Position numbers and translations under genes: made by a program
Notes under the pieces: generated by a model
What the model saw: only the letters and a program-made list of their open reading frames with translations
Told to the model about the DNA's origin: nothing
Database searches by the model: none
In this document: one piece after another, positions 41,712-51,546 of the stretch
How positions within the stretch are numbered: the stretch's first letter is position 1
How the letters are laid out: each line of letters opens with the position of its first letter
NCBI GenBank assembly: GCA_036266155.1
Contig: DATANR010000168.1
Location: forward strand, 1-64,000
Origin: SIAJ01 sp036266155
Lineage (GTDB): Bacteria > Planctomycetota > Planctomycetia > Gemmatales > Gemmataceae
Reading direction: 5' to 3'
DNA length: 64,000 nt

Positions 41712-41891
41712 TTGAGTTTTCGTTCGATGTTTCTAGCAAACAAAGACTTGCGACGAATCCGTCGAGCCGAAAAAGTGGTTCCAGAAAGCTGCCAAAAAGT
41801 GGTCGGCTTCACTATCAGCTGCGGTTGCATTTGTCCGTGGGTCCAGCAACCAGCAACCATGCGTTTTAGGCATCATTCCGGCAAGCCATCT

Positions 41892-43373
41892 TCACTTCTT
41901 ATCCGAAATCCCGAACAGACGGGATTCCGTCAACACATATAGGACGCGATCGGAGTAGACCAGCGGGGCAACGATCGGGTGGCCCATTTCGTGTCGGGCG
42001 ATCACTCGTTTCGTTCGATCGAGTTGCAGGATCGTCACGTCGCTGTCTTCGTTGCCGACAAAAATCTTGTCGTCAACGATCAGCGGATGGCTCTTGATTG
42101 TTGACTTGGTGTCATGCGACCAGAGTCGCTTGCCGTCTTTCGCATCCACACAGTGAATATACCCGGCCACATCGCTCGCAATGACGAGACCAGCGTCAAT
42201 GGCGACCGAACCTTGCGTCAAATTGATGCCTTCGCCGGGTTTTGCCGAAGGGCCGTACTCCCACACGACGGCGGAGTTTGGATTCGGCTTGCCGGTTCCT
42301 TTGCCATCGTCGATCTCCGGGCTGACATCACCCGACTTCTTCGGATCCACGCAAAAGAGGCGACCTGGACCACAATAGGCCTCAGGGAAAATCCCGGTCG
42401 CAAACAACACGTGATTGTCGGCAAGCACCGGCGTCGTGAGTACGTAAACCTTTGACTTCTCTCCACTGCGTTTGAATTCCCAATCGGAACCCTTCTTGTT
42501 GACGTCGAACTTCCACAGCAGTTTTCCCGACATGGCATCGAACGAGCGGACCCAACCGTCGCCTTGCGGGTGGATCACCTGCACGCGGTCGTCGATCTTC
42601 ACGACGAGCGGGCTTGCATATTGCCCGGACATCAAGTCCTTGCCAGGCGAGTTGTCGCTCCACACAACTTTGCCCGTGGTCTTGTTGATGCAAACCAGGC
42701 TCGGCGCCTCCGGCGCCGGGATGACGTGATGGTCTTCCGCCGTGCCATTGCAGGTGGCCACATACAGGTAGTCGCCGAATGCTGCGGGTGAAGTCTGGGT
42801 GTCCGAGCCGGGGATCATTTGCGCACGCGGCTGAATGCCCAGCTCTTTGACCATGTCGAACTTCCAAAGAACGCGCGGCTGGCCCGTTCCTTTCTGAAGC
42901 GAACCGATGTAGAGGCAAACGACCTCGCGGCGATTCGTGCAAAACCAGAGGCGATCGCCTTCGATCAGCGGTGAGCCGCTCAAGCCCTGATGCGGCCAAT
43001 CCTCGGAGAACGGCAATCTTTCGGCAGCGTATTGGTAGACGAACTTGCCATCGGTCGCTCGAAAGCATGCCAAGATGGCACGATCGTCCTTCAACTTCGG
43101 GTCGAGCGGTCGAATGTTGTTCGTGCCAACCCAAACCAGTCCGCCGGCGACAACTGGCCCGCCGATCGCACGATCGCCGACCTCGACGGACCACCGAATG
43201 TTGTGCGCTTTGGCCTCCTCCATCGGAACTTGCCAATCGGTGATCGGGTGCTTCTCCGGACTGACCGGATTGCGTGTCGACGACCGGCCACCCATCGGCC
43301 AGTCGTCGGCGTGGAGGGTAGCGCCAGCGGTGAACACGCTGATCAGTATCAAGCAGCGCACGCGACGCCTCAT
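41892..43373 (-). CDS. Secreted PQQ-type beta-propeller protein
   Basis: 493 residues with a signal peptide ('MRRRVRCLILISVFTAGATL', cleavage near 'LHA'). The body is an eight-bladed PQQ/BamB-like propeller: 'WPMGGRSSTRNP', 'PVVAGGLVWVGTNN', 'LVCINKTTGKVVWSDNSPGK', 'IHCVDAKDGKRLWSHD'. It lacks the catalytic residues of quinoprotein dehydrogenases, so it is probably a periplasmic binding or scaffold protein. It follows the VOC fusion gene by only 9 bases and looks like the last gene of the five-gene unit starting at 47482. Confidence 0.85.
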   Translation of the reverse strand: MRRRVRCLILISVFTAGATLHADDWPMGGRSSTRNPVSPEKHPITDWQVPMEEAKAHNIRWSVEVGDRAIGGPVVAGGLVWVGTNNIRPLDPKLKDDRAILACFRATDGKFVYQYAAERLPFSEDWPHQGLSGSPLIEGDRLWFCTNRREVVCLYIGSLQKGTGQPRVLWKFDMVKELGIQPRAQMIPGSDTQTSPAAFGDYLYVATCNGTAEDHHVIPAPEAPSLVCINKTTGKVVWSDNSPGKDLMSGQYASPLVVKIDDRVQVIHPQGDGWVRSFDAMSGKLLWKFDVNKKGSDWEFKRSGEKSKVYVLTTPVLADNHVLFATGIFPEAYCGPGRLFCVDPKKSGDVSPEIDDGKGTGKPNPNSAVVWEYGPSAKPGEGINLTQGSVAIDAGLVIASDVAGYIHCVDAKDGKRLWSHDTKSTIKSHPLIVDDKIFVGNEDSDVTILQLDRTKRVIARHEMGHPIVAPLVYSDRVLYVLTESRLFGISDKK

Positions 43374-43382
43374 GAATCATCA

Positions 43383-44408
43383 TCAATCGGGGAGGAACGC
43401 GAACTGGTCCCCCGCCGCCACTCCAAGGCTCTTGGCCAGTGATTTCGAAACCTGCACGGCCTTGCCACGCGGCAACCGGGTGCCATCGGCGGCAACAATT
43501 TCCTCGAAAGGGCCCTTGTAGACGATGCTTGCCAGCCCTGCTTCCGACACTGGCGAACGTCCGACCAGCCTCATCTCGCGAAGTTCAACGCCCGCGACGC
43601 CGAAGCAGTGAATGTCGCCAAGCTTCTCGAACTCGAGCGTTTCGAACCCGACGCTCCGGAGCAACGTAAGGACTTCGGTCTCTACCGGTACTCTCTGGAC
43701 CAGCGAAGCGAGACCCGGCAGCTTCGGCGTGCCGGGGAACGGCCGATTGCTCACGAGACCGTGGACCGCGATTCTGCCGCCGGGCTTCAGTACTCGACGC
43801 GCCTCGCCGAGCAATCTATTCAATGCGTCGGTCGCAATCGCGGCATTGACGGTGCCCTCCAGCAACACTTCGTCCAGGGTGCATGCCTCGCGTGGAATCG
43901 AATTCGGCACCGGTTCCGTGAGTCGATGTTGCCAGACGGATTCGGTCGGTCGATCTGGCGAGGCGGGCGGATCGTCGAAGCCGGAGTGATCGATATCCTC
44001 GTGCAGCGTGTAGATTTCCCAGAGCGTCTTGTCGGGATCGGTTACCCAGAACTTCGTCTGCCGAGAGTAGCAGCATTCAACCCCCTCTTGTCGCTGGGTC
44101 GCGATGCCGGCTTCTTCGAGCCGGCGTTGCACTTCGACCAGATTCGCCGAATCGGGAAACCGCAAGCCGACGTGGTTCAGCGCGCCGCCGGGCGCTTGCG
44201 GACTGGGGTACAGGGCGACCACGAGCGGCGGCGACTCGACTTCGAACTTGGCATAGTCCGGCAGATGCTTGGCCGGCTCCTGGGCGAACAGCGTGCGGTA
44301 GAACCGCACGGAGCGCTCGAGGTCGCTCACGTGCAAGCCGACGTGGAAACGAACGGTGGTAGCTGTCGACGTAGACAAGAAAGACTCCAAAACGATCAGG
44401 TCTGACAC
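43383..44408 (-). CDS. ArsI/CadI-like VOC dioxygenase fused to an ArsM-like C-terminal tail
   Basis: 341 residues from GTG 44408 (13-base overlap with the upstream paralog); a TTG at 44378 with a GGAG site is an alternative. Residues 15-140 are a VOC domain with the iron triad His22, His79 and Glu131 and a vicinal Cys112-Cys113 pair in 'ECCYSRQTKFW', as in the C-As lyase ArsI, which binds trivalent organoarsenicals through this pair. Residues 165-341 look like the second half of an ArsM-type methyltransferase ('RRVLKPGGRIAVHGL', 'VYKGPFEEIVA'), but the SAM-binding motif I is missing. The combination is unusual. Confidence 0.75.
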   Translation of the reverse strand: MSDLIVLESFLSTSTATTVRFHVGLHVSDLERSVRFYRTLFAQEPAKHLPDYAKFEVESPPLVVALYPSPQAPGGALNHVGLRFPDSANLVEVQRRLEEAGIATQRQEGVECCYSRQTKFWVTDPDKTLWEIYTLHEDIDHSGFDDPPASPDRPTESVWQHRLTEPVPNSIPREACTLDEVLLEGTVNAAIATDALNRLLGEARRVLKPGGRIAVHGLVSNRPFPGTPKLPGLASLVQRVPVETEVLTLLRSVGFETLEFEKLGDIHCFGVAGVELREMRLVGRSPVSEAGLASIVYKGPFEEIVAADGTRLPRGKAVQVSKSLAKSLGVAAGDQFAFLPD

Positions 44409-45454
44409 TCGCTCGCCGTCGCGACATCAAGGAAGAGGAACTGCTCCGCTCCTGGTCCGAGTCGGAGTTGTTCCCAGACTTGCGATTTTACTTTAACCCG
44501 TTCGCCCCGCGGAAACACATGGCCGCCGTCGGCCGTCGCCTGGGCGAACGGCCCCTTGTACATCAGCGTGCGCGTCTCGTCCGTCGCGGCCGGCGTCGGC
44601 CGCCAGCCGATAACTTTCACCTCACGCATCTCGACGCCATCGTGCGTGAACCACGGCTTTTCGGTGAATTTCACCATCTGCATGCCGACAAAGCCCGCGG
44701 CGCCAAACGCAGTGAACACTTCATCCGGCAACGGGATGCGTGAAACCATCGCAGCCAGGCCGGGCAGCTTCGGTTGCGCTCCGGGAAATGGCCGGTCGCC
44801 CATCAGGCCGTGTGTCACAACCTTGCCGCCGAGTTTCAGCACGCGAGCCGCCTCGCCGACGAGCGCTGCTCTCTGCTCGACCGAAAGTGCCGCGTTGAAC
44901 GTGCCAGTTAGCCGAACTTCGTCAACGCTATTATCGTCGTGCGGAACGCGCTCCGGGAATGGATGAGTCACGTAGTGTTCCCAAAGGACTGGCCCGGTCG
45001 CGGCCGCCGGAGTTTCAACTCGGGCCGCCTTCCCCTCCAGACTCTTGCGGACGACGGCGGGCTCCACGTCGTGCTCGATGTGGTAGACCTCCCAGAAGTT
45101 GCCGTCGGGGTCTTTCGCCCGCACCTTGTTTTGCTGGGCATAGCCGCACACGGTATCGTTCTGAGGTTGCGTGCAAACGCCCGCCGCTTCGAGGCGCTCG
45201 GCGTATATGCGCAGCGATTCCTCGTCCGGCATGCGCAGGCCGATGTGGCTCAGCGAGCAGCCGGGGCCGGGCGCATGGGGCACGAGCGAGAAAATGACCG
45301 GCGGGTCGGTCAGTTCAAATTTCGCGTAGTCGTCGTGGAGCTTGGCAGGCGCGCGGTCGAAGAACGTGCGATAGAACGCGACGGAGCGATTCAGGTCCGT
45401 CACGTTGAGTGACAGATGAAAGGTCACCGGCGCTTCGACAACTGGGAGTTCCAC
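44396..45454 (-). CDS. Paralogous VOC dioxygenase / ArsM-tail fusion, second Cys replaced
   Basis: Same layout as its downstream neighbour. The GTG at 45454 follows AAGGGA by 9 bases; an earlier GTG at 45472 would add six residues. Counted from the longer start, the metal triad is His19, His76 and Glu128, and the site of the ArsI cysteine pair reads Cys109-Gly110 ('TVCGYAQQNK'), so one Cys is lost. The tail ('ARVLKLGGKVVTHGL', 'LMYKGPFAQATADGGHVFPR') again resembles an ArsM C-terminus without SAM motif I. Tandem copies with different Cys content suggest different substrates. It overlaps the MFS gene end. Confidence 0.75.
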   Translation of the reverse strand: MELPVVEAPVTFHLSLNVTDLNRSVAFYRTFFDRAPAKLHDDYAKFELTDPPVIFSLVPHAPGPGCSLSHIGLRMPDEESLRIYAERLEAAGVCTQPQNDTVCGYAQQNKVRAKDPDGNFWEVYHIEHDVEPAVVRKSLEGKAARVETPAAATGPVLWEHYVTHPFPERVPHDDNSVDEVRLTGTFNAALSVEQRAALVGEAARVLKLGGKVVTHGLMGDRPFPGAQPKLPGLAAMVSRIPLPDEVFTAFGAAGFVGMQMVKFTEKPWFTHDGVEMREVKVIGWRPTPAATDETRTLMYKGPFAQATADGGHVFPRGERVKVKSQVWEQLRLGPGAEQFLFLDVATASECQT

Positions 45455-45455
45455 G

Positions 45456-46691
45456 TCAAGCGATCCCTTCACGAGGTGGCTGTACCATCCAGGCCGCGAC
45501 CGCCAAGATCAGGGCAATGGCCGCCGACACAAGAAAGAACGGTTGCGTCGATCCCGCATACTCTCGACACGCCGCGAGCGCCACTGGCCCGGTTGCCGAC
45601 GAGAGCACGGACACCACCTGCACGGCGGACTGGATCGAACCCAGGTGCGCTCGGCCATAGGTATGGCCGTAAACCGCAAAATAGATCACCGTGATGATAC
45701 CCCCTGATACACCCAGGAGCACCGCATAAATGACTGCGACGGCCGTGCACGTGACGAACGGGAACAGCGCCAGCGACGCGGCCAGGACCGCCACGCCGGC
45801 AGCAAGTACTTTTCCCATCGGCCGCTTGCGCGCGAGCCAACCGGCCACGAAGTTCGCCGGCAGTCCGCTCACCATGAGGACGCCAAGGATCATGTCGTTC
45901 AGCTTGGCGCCATCCAGGCCATGCTCCTTCAACAGCGTCACGTTGTCCAGCGTCAGGGCGGAGAACGTGAAATTGAACAACGTCGCCGCCAGCGTGAACG
46001 CCCAGAAGGAACGCGTCACGAGCGCATTCATCAACGTCATCGCCACTCCGCGTCGATCTCCTTCAGAGGCTGGATCGTCCGGCTGCACGCCGCACGCTTC
46101 TGGCGAACTGCGGGCCAGCAGCCAGCCGAACGGCAGCAATCCCAGGAGAAGGGCCCATCCGACGCCCTCCCACGCCGCGCGCCAGCCCGCTGCCTTCACG
46201 GCCTCGCCAACCGCGAAGATCGGTGCGAGGAAGCCGATCGCGAGCAACACCGTGAACACACCCATGGCCGGCCCGACTCGACGCTTGAACCACTTGCCAA
46301 CCAAGGCGATCGCGACGATCGAGAGAGCGCCCTGTCCCAATCCGCGAACGAGCGTCAACGTCAAAATCAATCCGCTTTCATCGGCGGCACGGCTCATCAA
46401 GACAACAGACGCGCCGAGTGAAGCGACAACTCCGGCGAGCACAGCCCTTGTGCCGAAGCGATCGATTAGTCGGCCGATCGGCAGGCAGGCGACCGCGCCA
46501 ATGACGATCGCCCAGAAGTTGATGACGTTGAAGCGCAGGTCGCTAACGCCAAGATCGGCCCGCAACGGTTCCTTGATCAGTCCCAAACCGTAAGTGCGGC
46601 CGGGCAGAGTCGCCGACATGGCGACGGCCGCAACGCCGACGTTGACCCAGCCGTAATAAAACGGCAGCCGCGCGATTCGAATGTGTCCCAT
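45456..46691 (-). CDS. MFS transporter
   Basis: 411 residues with about twelve helices and MFS loop motifs: 'PIGRLIDRFGTRAVLAG' after helix 2 (the DRFGxR motif) and 'AGWLARKRPMGKVLAAG' in the equivalent second-half loop. The N-terminus 'LPFYYGWVNVGVAAVAMSAT' resembles the oxalate/formate-monocarboxylate group. The stop of the upstream PhyH gene overlaps its start by one base (TGATG). Its position between an oxygenase and two ArsI-like genes suggests it carries the substrate or product of that pathway; the direction cannot be told. Confidence 0.88.
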   Translation of the reverse strand: MGHIRIARLPFYYGWVNVGVAAVAMSATLPGRTYGLGLIKEPLRADLGVSDLRFNVINFWAIVIGAVACLPIGRLIDRFGTRAVLAGVVASLGASVVLMSRAADESGLILTLTLVRGLGQGALSIVAIALVGKWFKRRVGPAMGVFTVLLAIGFLAPIFAVGEAVKAAGWRAAWEGVGWALLLGLLPFGWLLARSSPEACGVQPDDPASEGDRRGVAMTLMNALVTRSFWAFTLAATLFNFTFSALTLDNVTLLKEHGLDGAKLNDMILGVLMVSGLPANFVAGWLARKRPMGKVLAAGVAVLAASLALFPFVTCTAVAVIYAVLLGVSGGIITVIYFAVYGHTYGRAHLGSIQSAVQVVSVLSSATGPVALAACREYAGSTQPFFLVSAAIALILAVAAWMVQPPREGIA

Positions 46692-47482
46692 CAGCGGAAG
46701 TAGGTGTCGTGCTTGCCGTATTTGGCGTACTGGATCGGCAGCCAGGTGTGGAACTCGCGGTAGTGCGCCGCTCGCGCGTCGCCGCCATCCGACACCGCGT
46801 TGTAGCTCAGATAGAGCAGCCGCCGCCAGCCATCGGAGCGATTGGGTCCCGATCGGTGCGGGGTGTACCCGCTGAAGATCGCGACGTCGCCCGGCTCCAA
46901 CTCCAGAAAGACGCGCCGCGATTCGTCCACGCTTTCAACGGGCAACGGATGGTAGTCGCCGTCGGCGGGCGAAAGATAGCCGGCCTTGTGGTAGCCCGCG
47001 AAAACTTCGGTGGTCCCATTGTCCCGACTGCACGGGTCGATCGCCACGGCGGCGGTGACAAAAGTCTTCGGGAAGCTATCCCAGGCAATGTAGTCCTGAT
47101 GCAGATCGTAGCCGCGCGCTCCGGGCGGCTTGTAGATGAGCTTGTCTTTGAAGAGCTGGGCCGGTTCGCCATAGAGTTCGGAAACTAGCGTGACCAGACG
47201 CGGGTCGCGCGCCAGTTCCGCGCACATCATCGACAGATCGACCACCGGGTCGAAGGCATCGAACAGGCACTCATCCGATTCAACGTGCATCTGCCAACGG
47301 CAGCGGATGTTGTTCGTGTCGATCAGGTCTTTGCGCTCGCGCAGGCGCTCGGCGTCCATCGAGACCATCGCCATCTCGGCGCCCGAAAATACGCCCCGGA
47401 CGACGAGGAAGCCGTCTTCCTGGTAACGTTGCCGCTGGGCTTCGGTGAGATGCGCGGCGTCAGCAGAAAGCACCGTTGCCAT
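46691..47482 (-). CDS. Phytanoyl-CoA dioxygenase (PhyH)-family oxygenase
   Basis: 263 residues from ATG 47482 with a GGAG site. The Fe(II)/2-oxoglutarate motif is visible: 'LHQDYIAWDS' gives the HxD pair, and the distal His lies in 'SGYTPHRSGPNRSDGWRRL', with Arg nearby for 2-oxoglutarate. PhyH proteins hydroxylate carbon next to a carboxyl, phosphonate or similar group and are frequent in planctomycetes. First gene of a five-gene minus-strand unit (PhyH, MFS, two VOC fusions, PQQ). The substrate is unknown; the neighbours suggest an organo-arsenical or other small organic acid. Confidence 0.88.
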   Translation of the reverse strand: MATVLSADAAHLTEAQRQRYQEDGFLVVRGVFSGAEMAMVSMDAERLRERKDLIDTNNIRCRWQMHVESDECLFDAFDPVVDLSMMCAELARDPRLVTLVSELYGEPAQLFKDKLIYKPPGARGYDLHQDYIAWDSFPKTFVTAAVAIDPCSRDNGTTEVFAGYHKAGYLSPADGDYHPLPVESVDESRRVFLELEPGDVAIFSGYTPHRSGPNRSDGWRRLLYLSYNAVSDGGDARAAHYREFHTWLPIQYAKYGKHDTYFR

Positions 47483-47652
47483 CAGCAAAGGCTCCGGAAA
47501 TTGATTCTGTCGCCTGCCCGATCGTCAAGATATTGAGCGCTGGCAGGCGGGCTACTCGGCGGCAAATATTCAATCAGCAATGATCTGAAGCGCCCCAGGC
47601 GGCAACGCCCAGGGCGACTCGGCAGCGATGATACGTTTGCCAGTTCGTATTC

Positions 47653-50600
47653 CTACGTCACGGTCAGCAGCACCGGCGTACTGGCCGTCGTGCCGACGTC
47701 GGATGTGAAGACGGCCCGGTACAGATAGCCGTTAAATGTGGCGGCGACTTTCTTCAACATGAGTGTCGACTTCTTGCCACCAGGAACATCGGTGAAGGTC
47801 AGGCCGCCATCGACGCTGACTTGCCACACGAGTTTCGCCGGGACACTGCTAGTCACGCCAACTTGAAAAGTAGCCGTACCACCGGCCGCAACAGTCACGG
47901 GGGCCGGGGCGAGTGAAATGGCCGGTCGATCGATCACGTAGAGGAATGTCGGCGCGGAAGTGATCACGCCCTTCGCCGTGGTCAACTGGACGCGAAGAAA
48001 CGCGGTTTGGCTCGTCAGTACGGACTGATAAAACAGTGTGCTTCCGGTTTCGCCGGCAATGTCGGCCCATGTCTTGCCGTTAATGCTCGCTTGCCATTGG
48101 TATGCCGTCGGCGGCAGCGTGCTCGATTGCGCCACGAGCATGACATCTGTCCCAGGTGTGACCAGGATGGTCTGTTTCTTGGTCGCCGGCACCGTGACAT
48201 TGACGGTAATTTCGGCGGCCGCGCTCGCGGCCGTTCCCGCGGCGTTCTTGAAGACGGCCCGGTAGAGATGGCCATCAAGCCCGGCGACTGCTTTCAAGTT
48301 CAATGTTGACTTGGTCGCCTTGGCGATGTTCGCATAGGTCGCGCCGCCATCGGTGCTGACCTGCCACTGCACGCTGGTCTTGGTGCTGCCGGTGGCGCTC
48401 GCCGTGAGCGTCGCCACGCTCCCGTACACCGCCGTTTGCGAAACTGGATTCGCCAGGATCGCCAAGCCTGGAGTTACGGTCAATTGGGCGGCGTTGGAAT
48501 TGGCGGAGCCGGCCGCGTTGGTAAACACAGCCCGGAATTGATTGCCATTTTGTGCCGCGGTGAAATCGGTACTGTAAGTTGGCGCGGTCGCGCCGGGAAT
48601 GTCGACGAAGGGGAAACCGTTCACACTCGTCTGCCATTGGACGGTTGGCGCTGGCGTGCCGAGAGCCCCTGCCGTGAACGTCGCCCGCGTGCCGGCAAAG
48701 CCCACGTGGTCGATCGGCTGGAGGTTAACGACCGGTAGGGTATCGATCGCGATCGCGAACGTTGCCGGATTGGTGGAGGCGGCACCGTCGCTCACGCTGA
48801 AGGTAAATGAATCGCTAAGTGCGGGACTGGCAGCGCCATCGCTCACATAGCGAACGCGGCCGGCGTCAATGTCGGCCTGAGTGAACGTGGTCGCGGCGAC
48901 GCCCTGGTCTTGCAGTGTGCCGTGCGTTGGACTGGATGTCACTGTGTAAACGAGTTGTGCGGCTGTATTGTCCGGATCGGTCGTTGCGAGGACGGCGTGA
49001 TTAAGGACCTTGATGGACCCGTTGGTGACGTCGAGTCCAGTGTTGGTGCTGACCGTTGGCGTGTCGTTGCCCGGCGTGACATTAATGTTGAAGATCGCCG
49101 GCCCGCCAGCGGCCGTGCCGTCGCCGAAGGTGAACATGAACGAATCGCTCGTATATTCGTTGCCGTCATTGATGTATTCGACGATTCCGGAATTCACTTG
49201 TGCCTGGGTGAACGATGTAACGGCGCTGCCGCTCACACGGACGTAGCCATGCGCTGGCCCGGCGGTGATGCTGAAAACCAGTTGACTGGCTGTATTGTCC
49301 GGGTCCGTCAGCTTGAGTTTGGATTGATCGATGATTCCGATGGACGGCCCTTCGGATGTCGTCAATGTCGCATTCGTCGCCAGTATCGGCGCATCGTTCA
49401 CTGGCGTAATTGTGATGTTGAATGTGCTGACGACCGGCGTGGCGATCGAATCGCTCACGGTGAAGCCGAATGAATCGCTGACGACTTCGTCGCCATTACT
49501 GAAATAAGTGATGATGCCCGCGTTGATATCAGCCTGCGTGAAGGTCGTCACCATTGAGCCCGACTTGCGAATTTCACCATGAGCGGGGCCAGAGGTCAAT
49601 TGATAGATGAGCTGGGCCGGCGTGTTATCCGGATCGGTGGCTTCGAGGGTTGCTTGAGAAAGAACCGTTGTGCTTCCCTCGTTGACGATGATCACATTGT
49701 TCGTTGTGACCGCCGGCGCATCGTTGACAGCCGTCACACCAATATTGAGCGAAGCCGTATTGCTGGCGCCGCCGTCGCCGTCGGTGAGCTTGACTTGTAC
49801 GGTTCGCGTCCCGCTCGTGGGATTGTCGGAGGCGATGCTAAACGTGATATCGCGGAGCACGGCCTGGACGATCGCGGGTGTGGCGCTCGAATTGAATATG
49901 ACGACGAGGTCCGAGCCGACGCCGCCGGAGACATTGCCGATCTGGACGCCGCCAAAATTCAGGACCGCGCCCGCGACGCCAATCTGGCCCGCCCCGTTGC
50001 CCTGGTTAATAATCGTGAGTCGGTCGGACGCCGACGCGTTGGCCGTGATGCTGACCGTCAGCGTGCCGATGTCAAAGTCCGGCGAATCGTCGTCGACAAC
50101 GGTTGCGGTGCTGTCGAGGAAGAGGTTGGTCTGATTTTCCGTATAGGTCGTGCTGCCGCCGGGGAGCGCGATCGTTGGGGACTGATTCGGAATGAACGCC
50201 ATTTCGGACGGCGAGATACCCGAGGCGGGCAAGCCGTTGCCGGGATAGATGCCGGTGTCCGGGAAGTCGGCGCTCGTAATCAGCACGCCGGCCGAGGTGC
50301 CGTCATTGTTGAAGCGGAAGATGGAACCTTGCAACGCTTCTGGGTACGCCGGGCCGAGGTTGGCCGTCAGGAAGTGGCCATTGCCATCGCCAATGATGTC
50401 CGACGGGAACTGGAAGCTCAGAGCGCCGGTTGTTGTAAAGACCCCATCGACGAGCCCGCCCGAGGTGAACTTCAGTACCTGGCCAACCGGGTCGGGCGGC
50501 GATGCCGTTGCGCCGAGATCGACGACCAGCAAGTCGCCGTTCGGCCCCCAAGCCAGGCCCGAGGCGAAGTTGATGCCGCTGCCCATTGCCGGGACGAAGG

Positions 50601-51300
50601 TTGTGGCGAACATGCCGTTGGGCGCCGTGGTCGCGTTGTCGATCTTCGATACCTGGCCGCCGATCGGATTGAACGAGCCATCAACGCCATAGTTGCTGAC
50701 GTACAGCGTGTTCGCATCGGCCGGCGTGTTGCCGAAGATCAGGCCCGTCGTCTGAATCAGGTTGTAGGCCAGCAGCGTAACGCCGCCGTCGAAGAACTGA
50801 ACACCGCCGGCGCTGCTGACGCCGAAATGGACGACCGCCGAGGGCCCGGTCTGGCTCTGGCCGGCATTGAGGCTGACGTAAAGATCGCCGTCGGGCCCGA
50901 ACGTTAGCCCCGCGGGCGCGAAGACAGAGTTACCGAGCGACTGTGCAATCGGCGTCAGGACATTGCTGTCGATGAACGTCGACATCGTGTTCGTCGACAG
51001 GTTGTATTCCAGGATCTTGTCGTTGGCCTGGCTGCTGATGTAGAGGTTGCCATCGGGCCCGACGGTCAAGCCGGCCGGCCCCGTGAGAGAAGATGTCAGG
51101 TCGTAGGGGGCGACAATCGTTTGGCGGATCGCGCCGGTGGTGGCATTCACCTTGTAAACGGCGCCGTCGAAGTAGGACGAGACGAGCAGAGTGCCATCCG
51201 GATTGATGCGCGACTCGAAGTTTGTCAGCGTCAACGGAGGGCGCCGCCGAGCCGGGCGCTTTTTCACGTTGCCAAGCAAAGATGAAAGCATGGATGCCAC
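47653..51300 (-). CDS. Giant surface protein: NHL propeller, cadherin/CSPG-like and Ig-like repeats
   Basis: 1215 residues. The start 'KRPARRRPPLTLTNFESRIN' is like the R-rich 'LExLExR' start of many planctomycete surface proteins and is not a standard signal peptide. Residues about 30-370 form an NHL/SMP-30-like propeller ('GLTVGPDGNLYISSQAND'). Three CSPG/cadherin-like repeats (about 520-860) share 'TDPDNTxxQLxY' and 'FTQADINAGIITY'. The last 350 residues hold four Ig-like domains with 'VQWQVSTDGGATY' type strands. Probably exported and anchored to the surface or stalk. No enzyme motif seen. It is transcribed alone. Confidence 0.85.
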   Translation of the reverse strand: MASMLSSLLGNVKKRPARRRPPLTLTNFESRINPDGTLLVSSYFDGAVYKVNATTGAIRQTIVAPYDLTSSLTGPAGLTVGPDGNLYISSQANDKILEYNLSTNTMSTFIDSNVLTPIAQSLGNSVFAPAGLTFGPDGDLYVSLNAGQSQTGPSAVVHFGVSSAGGVQFFDGGVTLLAYNLIQTTGLIFGNTPADANTLYVSNYGVDGSFNPIGGQVSKIDNATTAPNGMFATTFVPAMGSGINFASGLAWGPNGDLLVVDLGATASPPDPVGQVLKFTSGGLVDGVFTTTGALSFQFPSDIIGDGNGHFLTANLGPAYPEALQGSIFRFNNDGTSAGVLITSADFPDTGIYPGNGLPASGISPSEMAFIPNQSPTIALPGGSTTYTENQTNLFLDSTATVVDDDSPDFDIGTLTVSITANASASDRLTIINQGNGAGQIGVAGAVLNFGGVQIGNVSGGVGSDLVVIFNSSATPAIVQAVLRDITFSIASDNPTSGTRTVQVKLTDGDGGASNTASLNIGVTAVNDAPAVTTNNVIIVNEGSTTVLSQATLEATDPDNTPAQLIYQLTSGPAHGEIRKSGSMVTTFTQADINAGIITYFSNGDEVVSDSFGFTVSDSIATPVVSTFNITITPVNDAPILATNATLTTSEGPSIGIIDQSKLKLTDPDNTASQLVFSITAGPAHGYVRVSGSAVTSFTQAQVNSGIVEYINDGNEYTSDSFMFTFGDGTAAGGPAIFNINVTPGNDTPTVSTNTGLDVTNGSIKVLNHAVLATTDPDNTAAQLVYTVTSSPTHGTLQDQGVAATTFTQADIDAGRVRYVSDGAASPALSDSFTFSVSDGAASTNPATFAIAIDTLPVVNLQPIDHVGFAGTRATFTAGALGTPAPTVQWQTSVNGFPFVDIPGATAPTYSTDFTAAQNGNQFRAVFTNAAGSANSNAAQLTVTPGLAILANPVSQTAVYGSVATLTASATGSTKTSVQWQVSTDGGATYANIAKATKSTLNLKAVAGLDGHLYRAVFKNAAGTAASAAAEITVNVTVPATKKQTILVTPGTDVMLVAQSSTLPPTAYQWQASINGKTWADIAGETGSTLFYQSVLTSQTAFLRVQLTTAKGVITSAPTFLYVIDRPAISLAPAPVTVAAGGTATFQVGVTSSVPAKLVWQVSVDGGLTFTDVPGGKKSTLMLKKVAATFNGYLYRAVFTSDVGTTASTPVLLTVT

Positions 51301-51546
51301 TCCAGATGAGGTAATGAAGCCCGGCGGGGTTTCGATTGTCGTGCGAGTACGGTCAAACGGGCGTGTGCGGAACTACTCACGCCTGCGAGTCTTACGGCCG
51401 CAGCCGATTCATCCTAATGAGAATCGGGCAGGCGTCAATATGTTGACGAACGGCACGTCCGCGCTATTCTGAATGTAAGCTGACTTTCAACCGTCCATCC
51501 TCGGCCACAACGGTTTCCTACCTCGGTCCTCGAACCAACGCGGAGG

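Larger units (their letters stand above)
40556..41891. other. Right border scar of the island, no intact gene
   Basis: About 1.3 kb without a convincing gene. It contains the second copy of the 50-base direct repeat (41350-41399), the 3' half of a tRNA-Pro (41430-41476), a terminator (41486-41521), and a set of repeated AGAGCGCC words forming a hairpin (41646-41711). Short protein-like stretches occur (minus strand near 40600: 'VELRALAALLGEHRVDTFAKE'), but they are not framed by proper starts and stops. They look like decayed fragments of lost genes. Confidence 0.6.
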
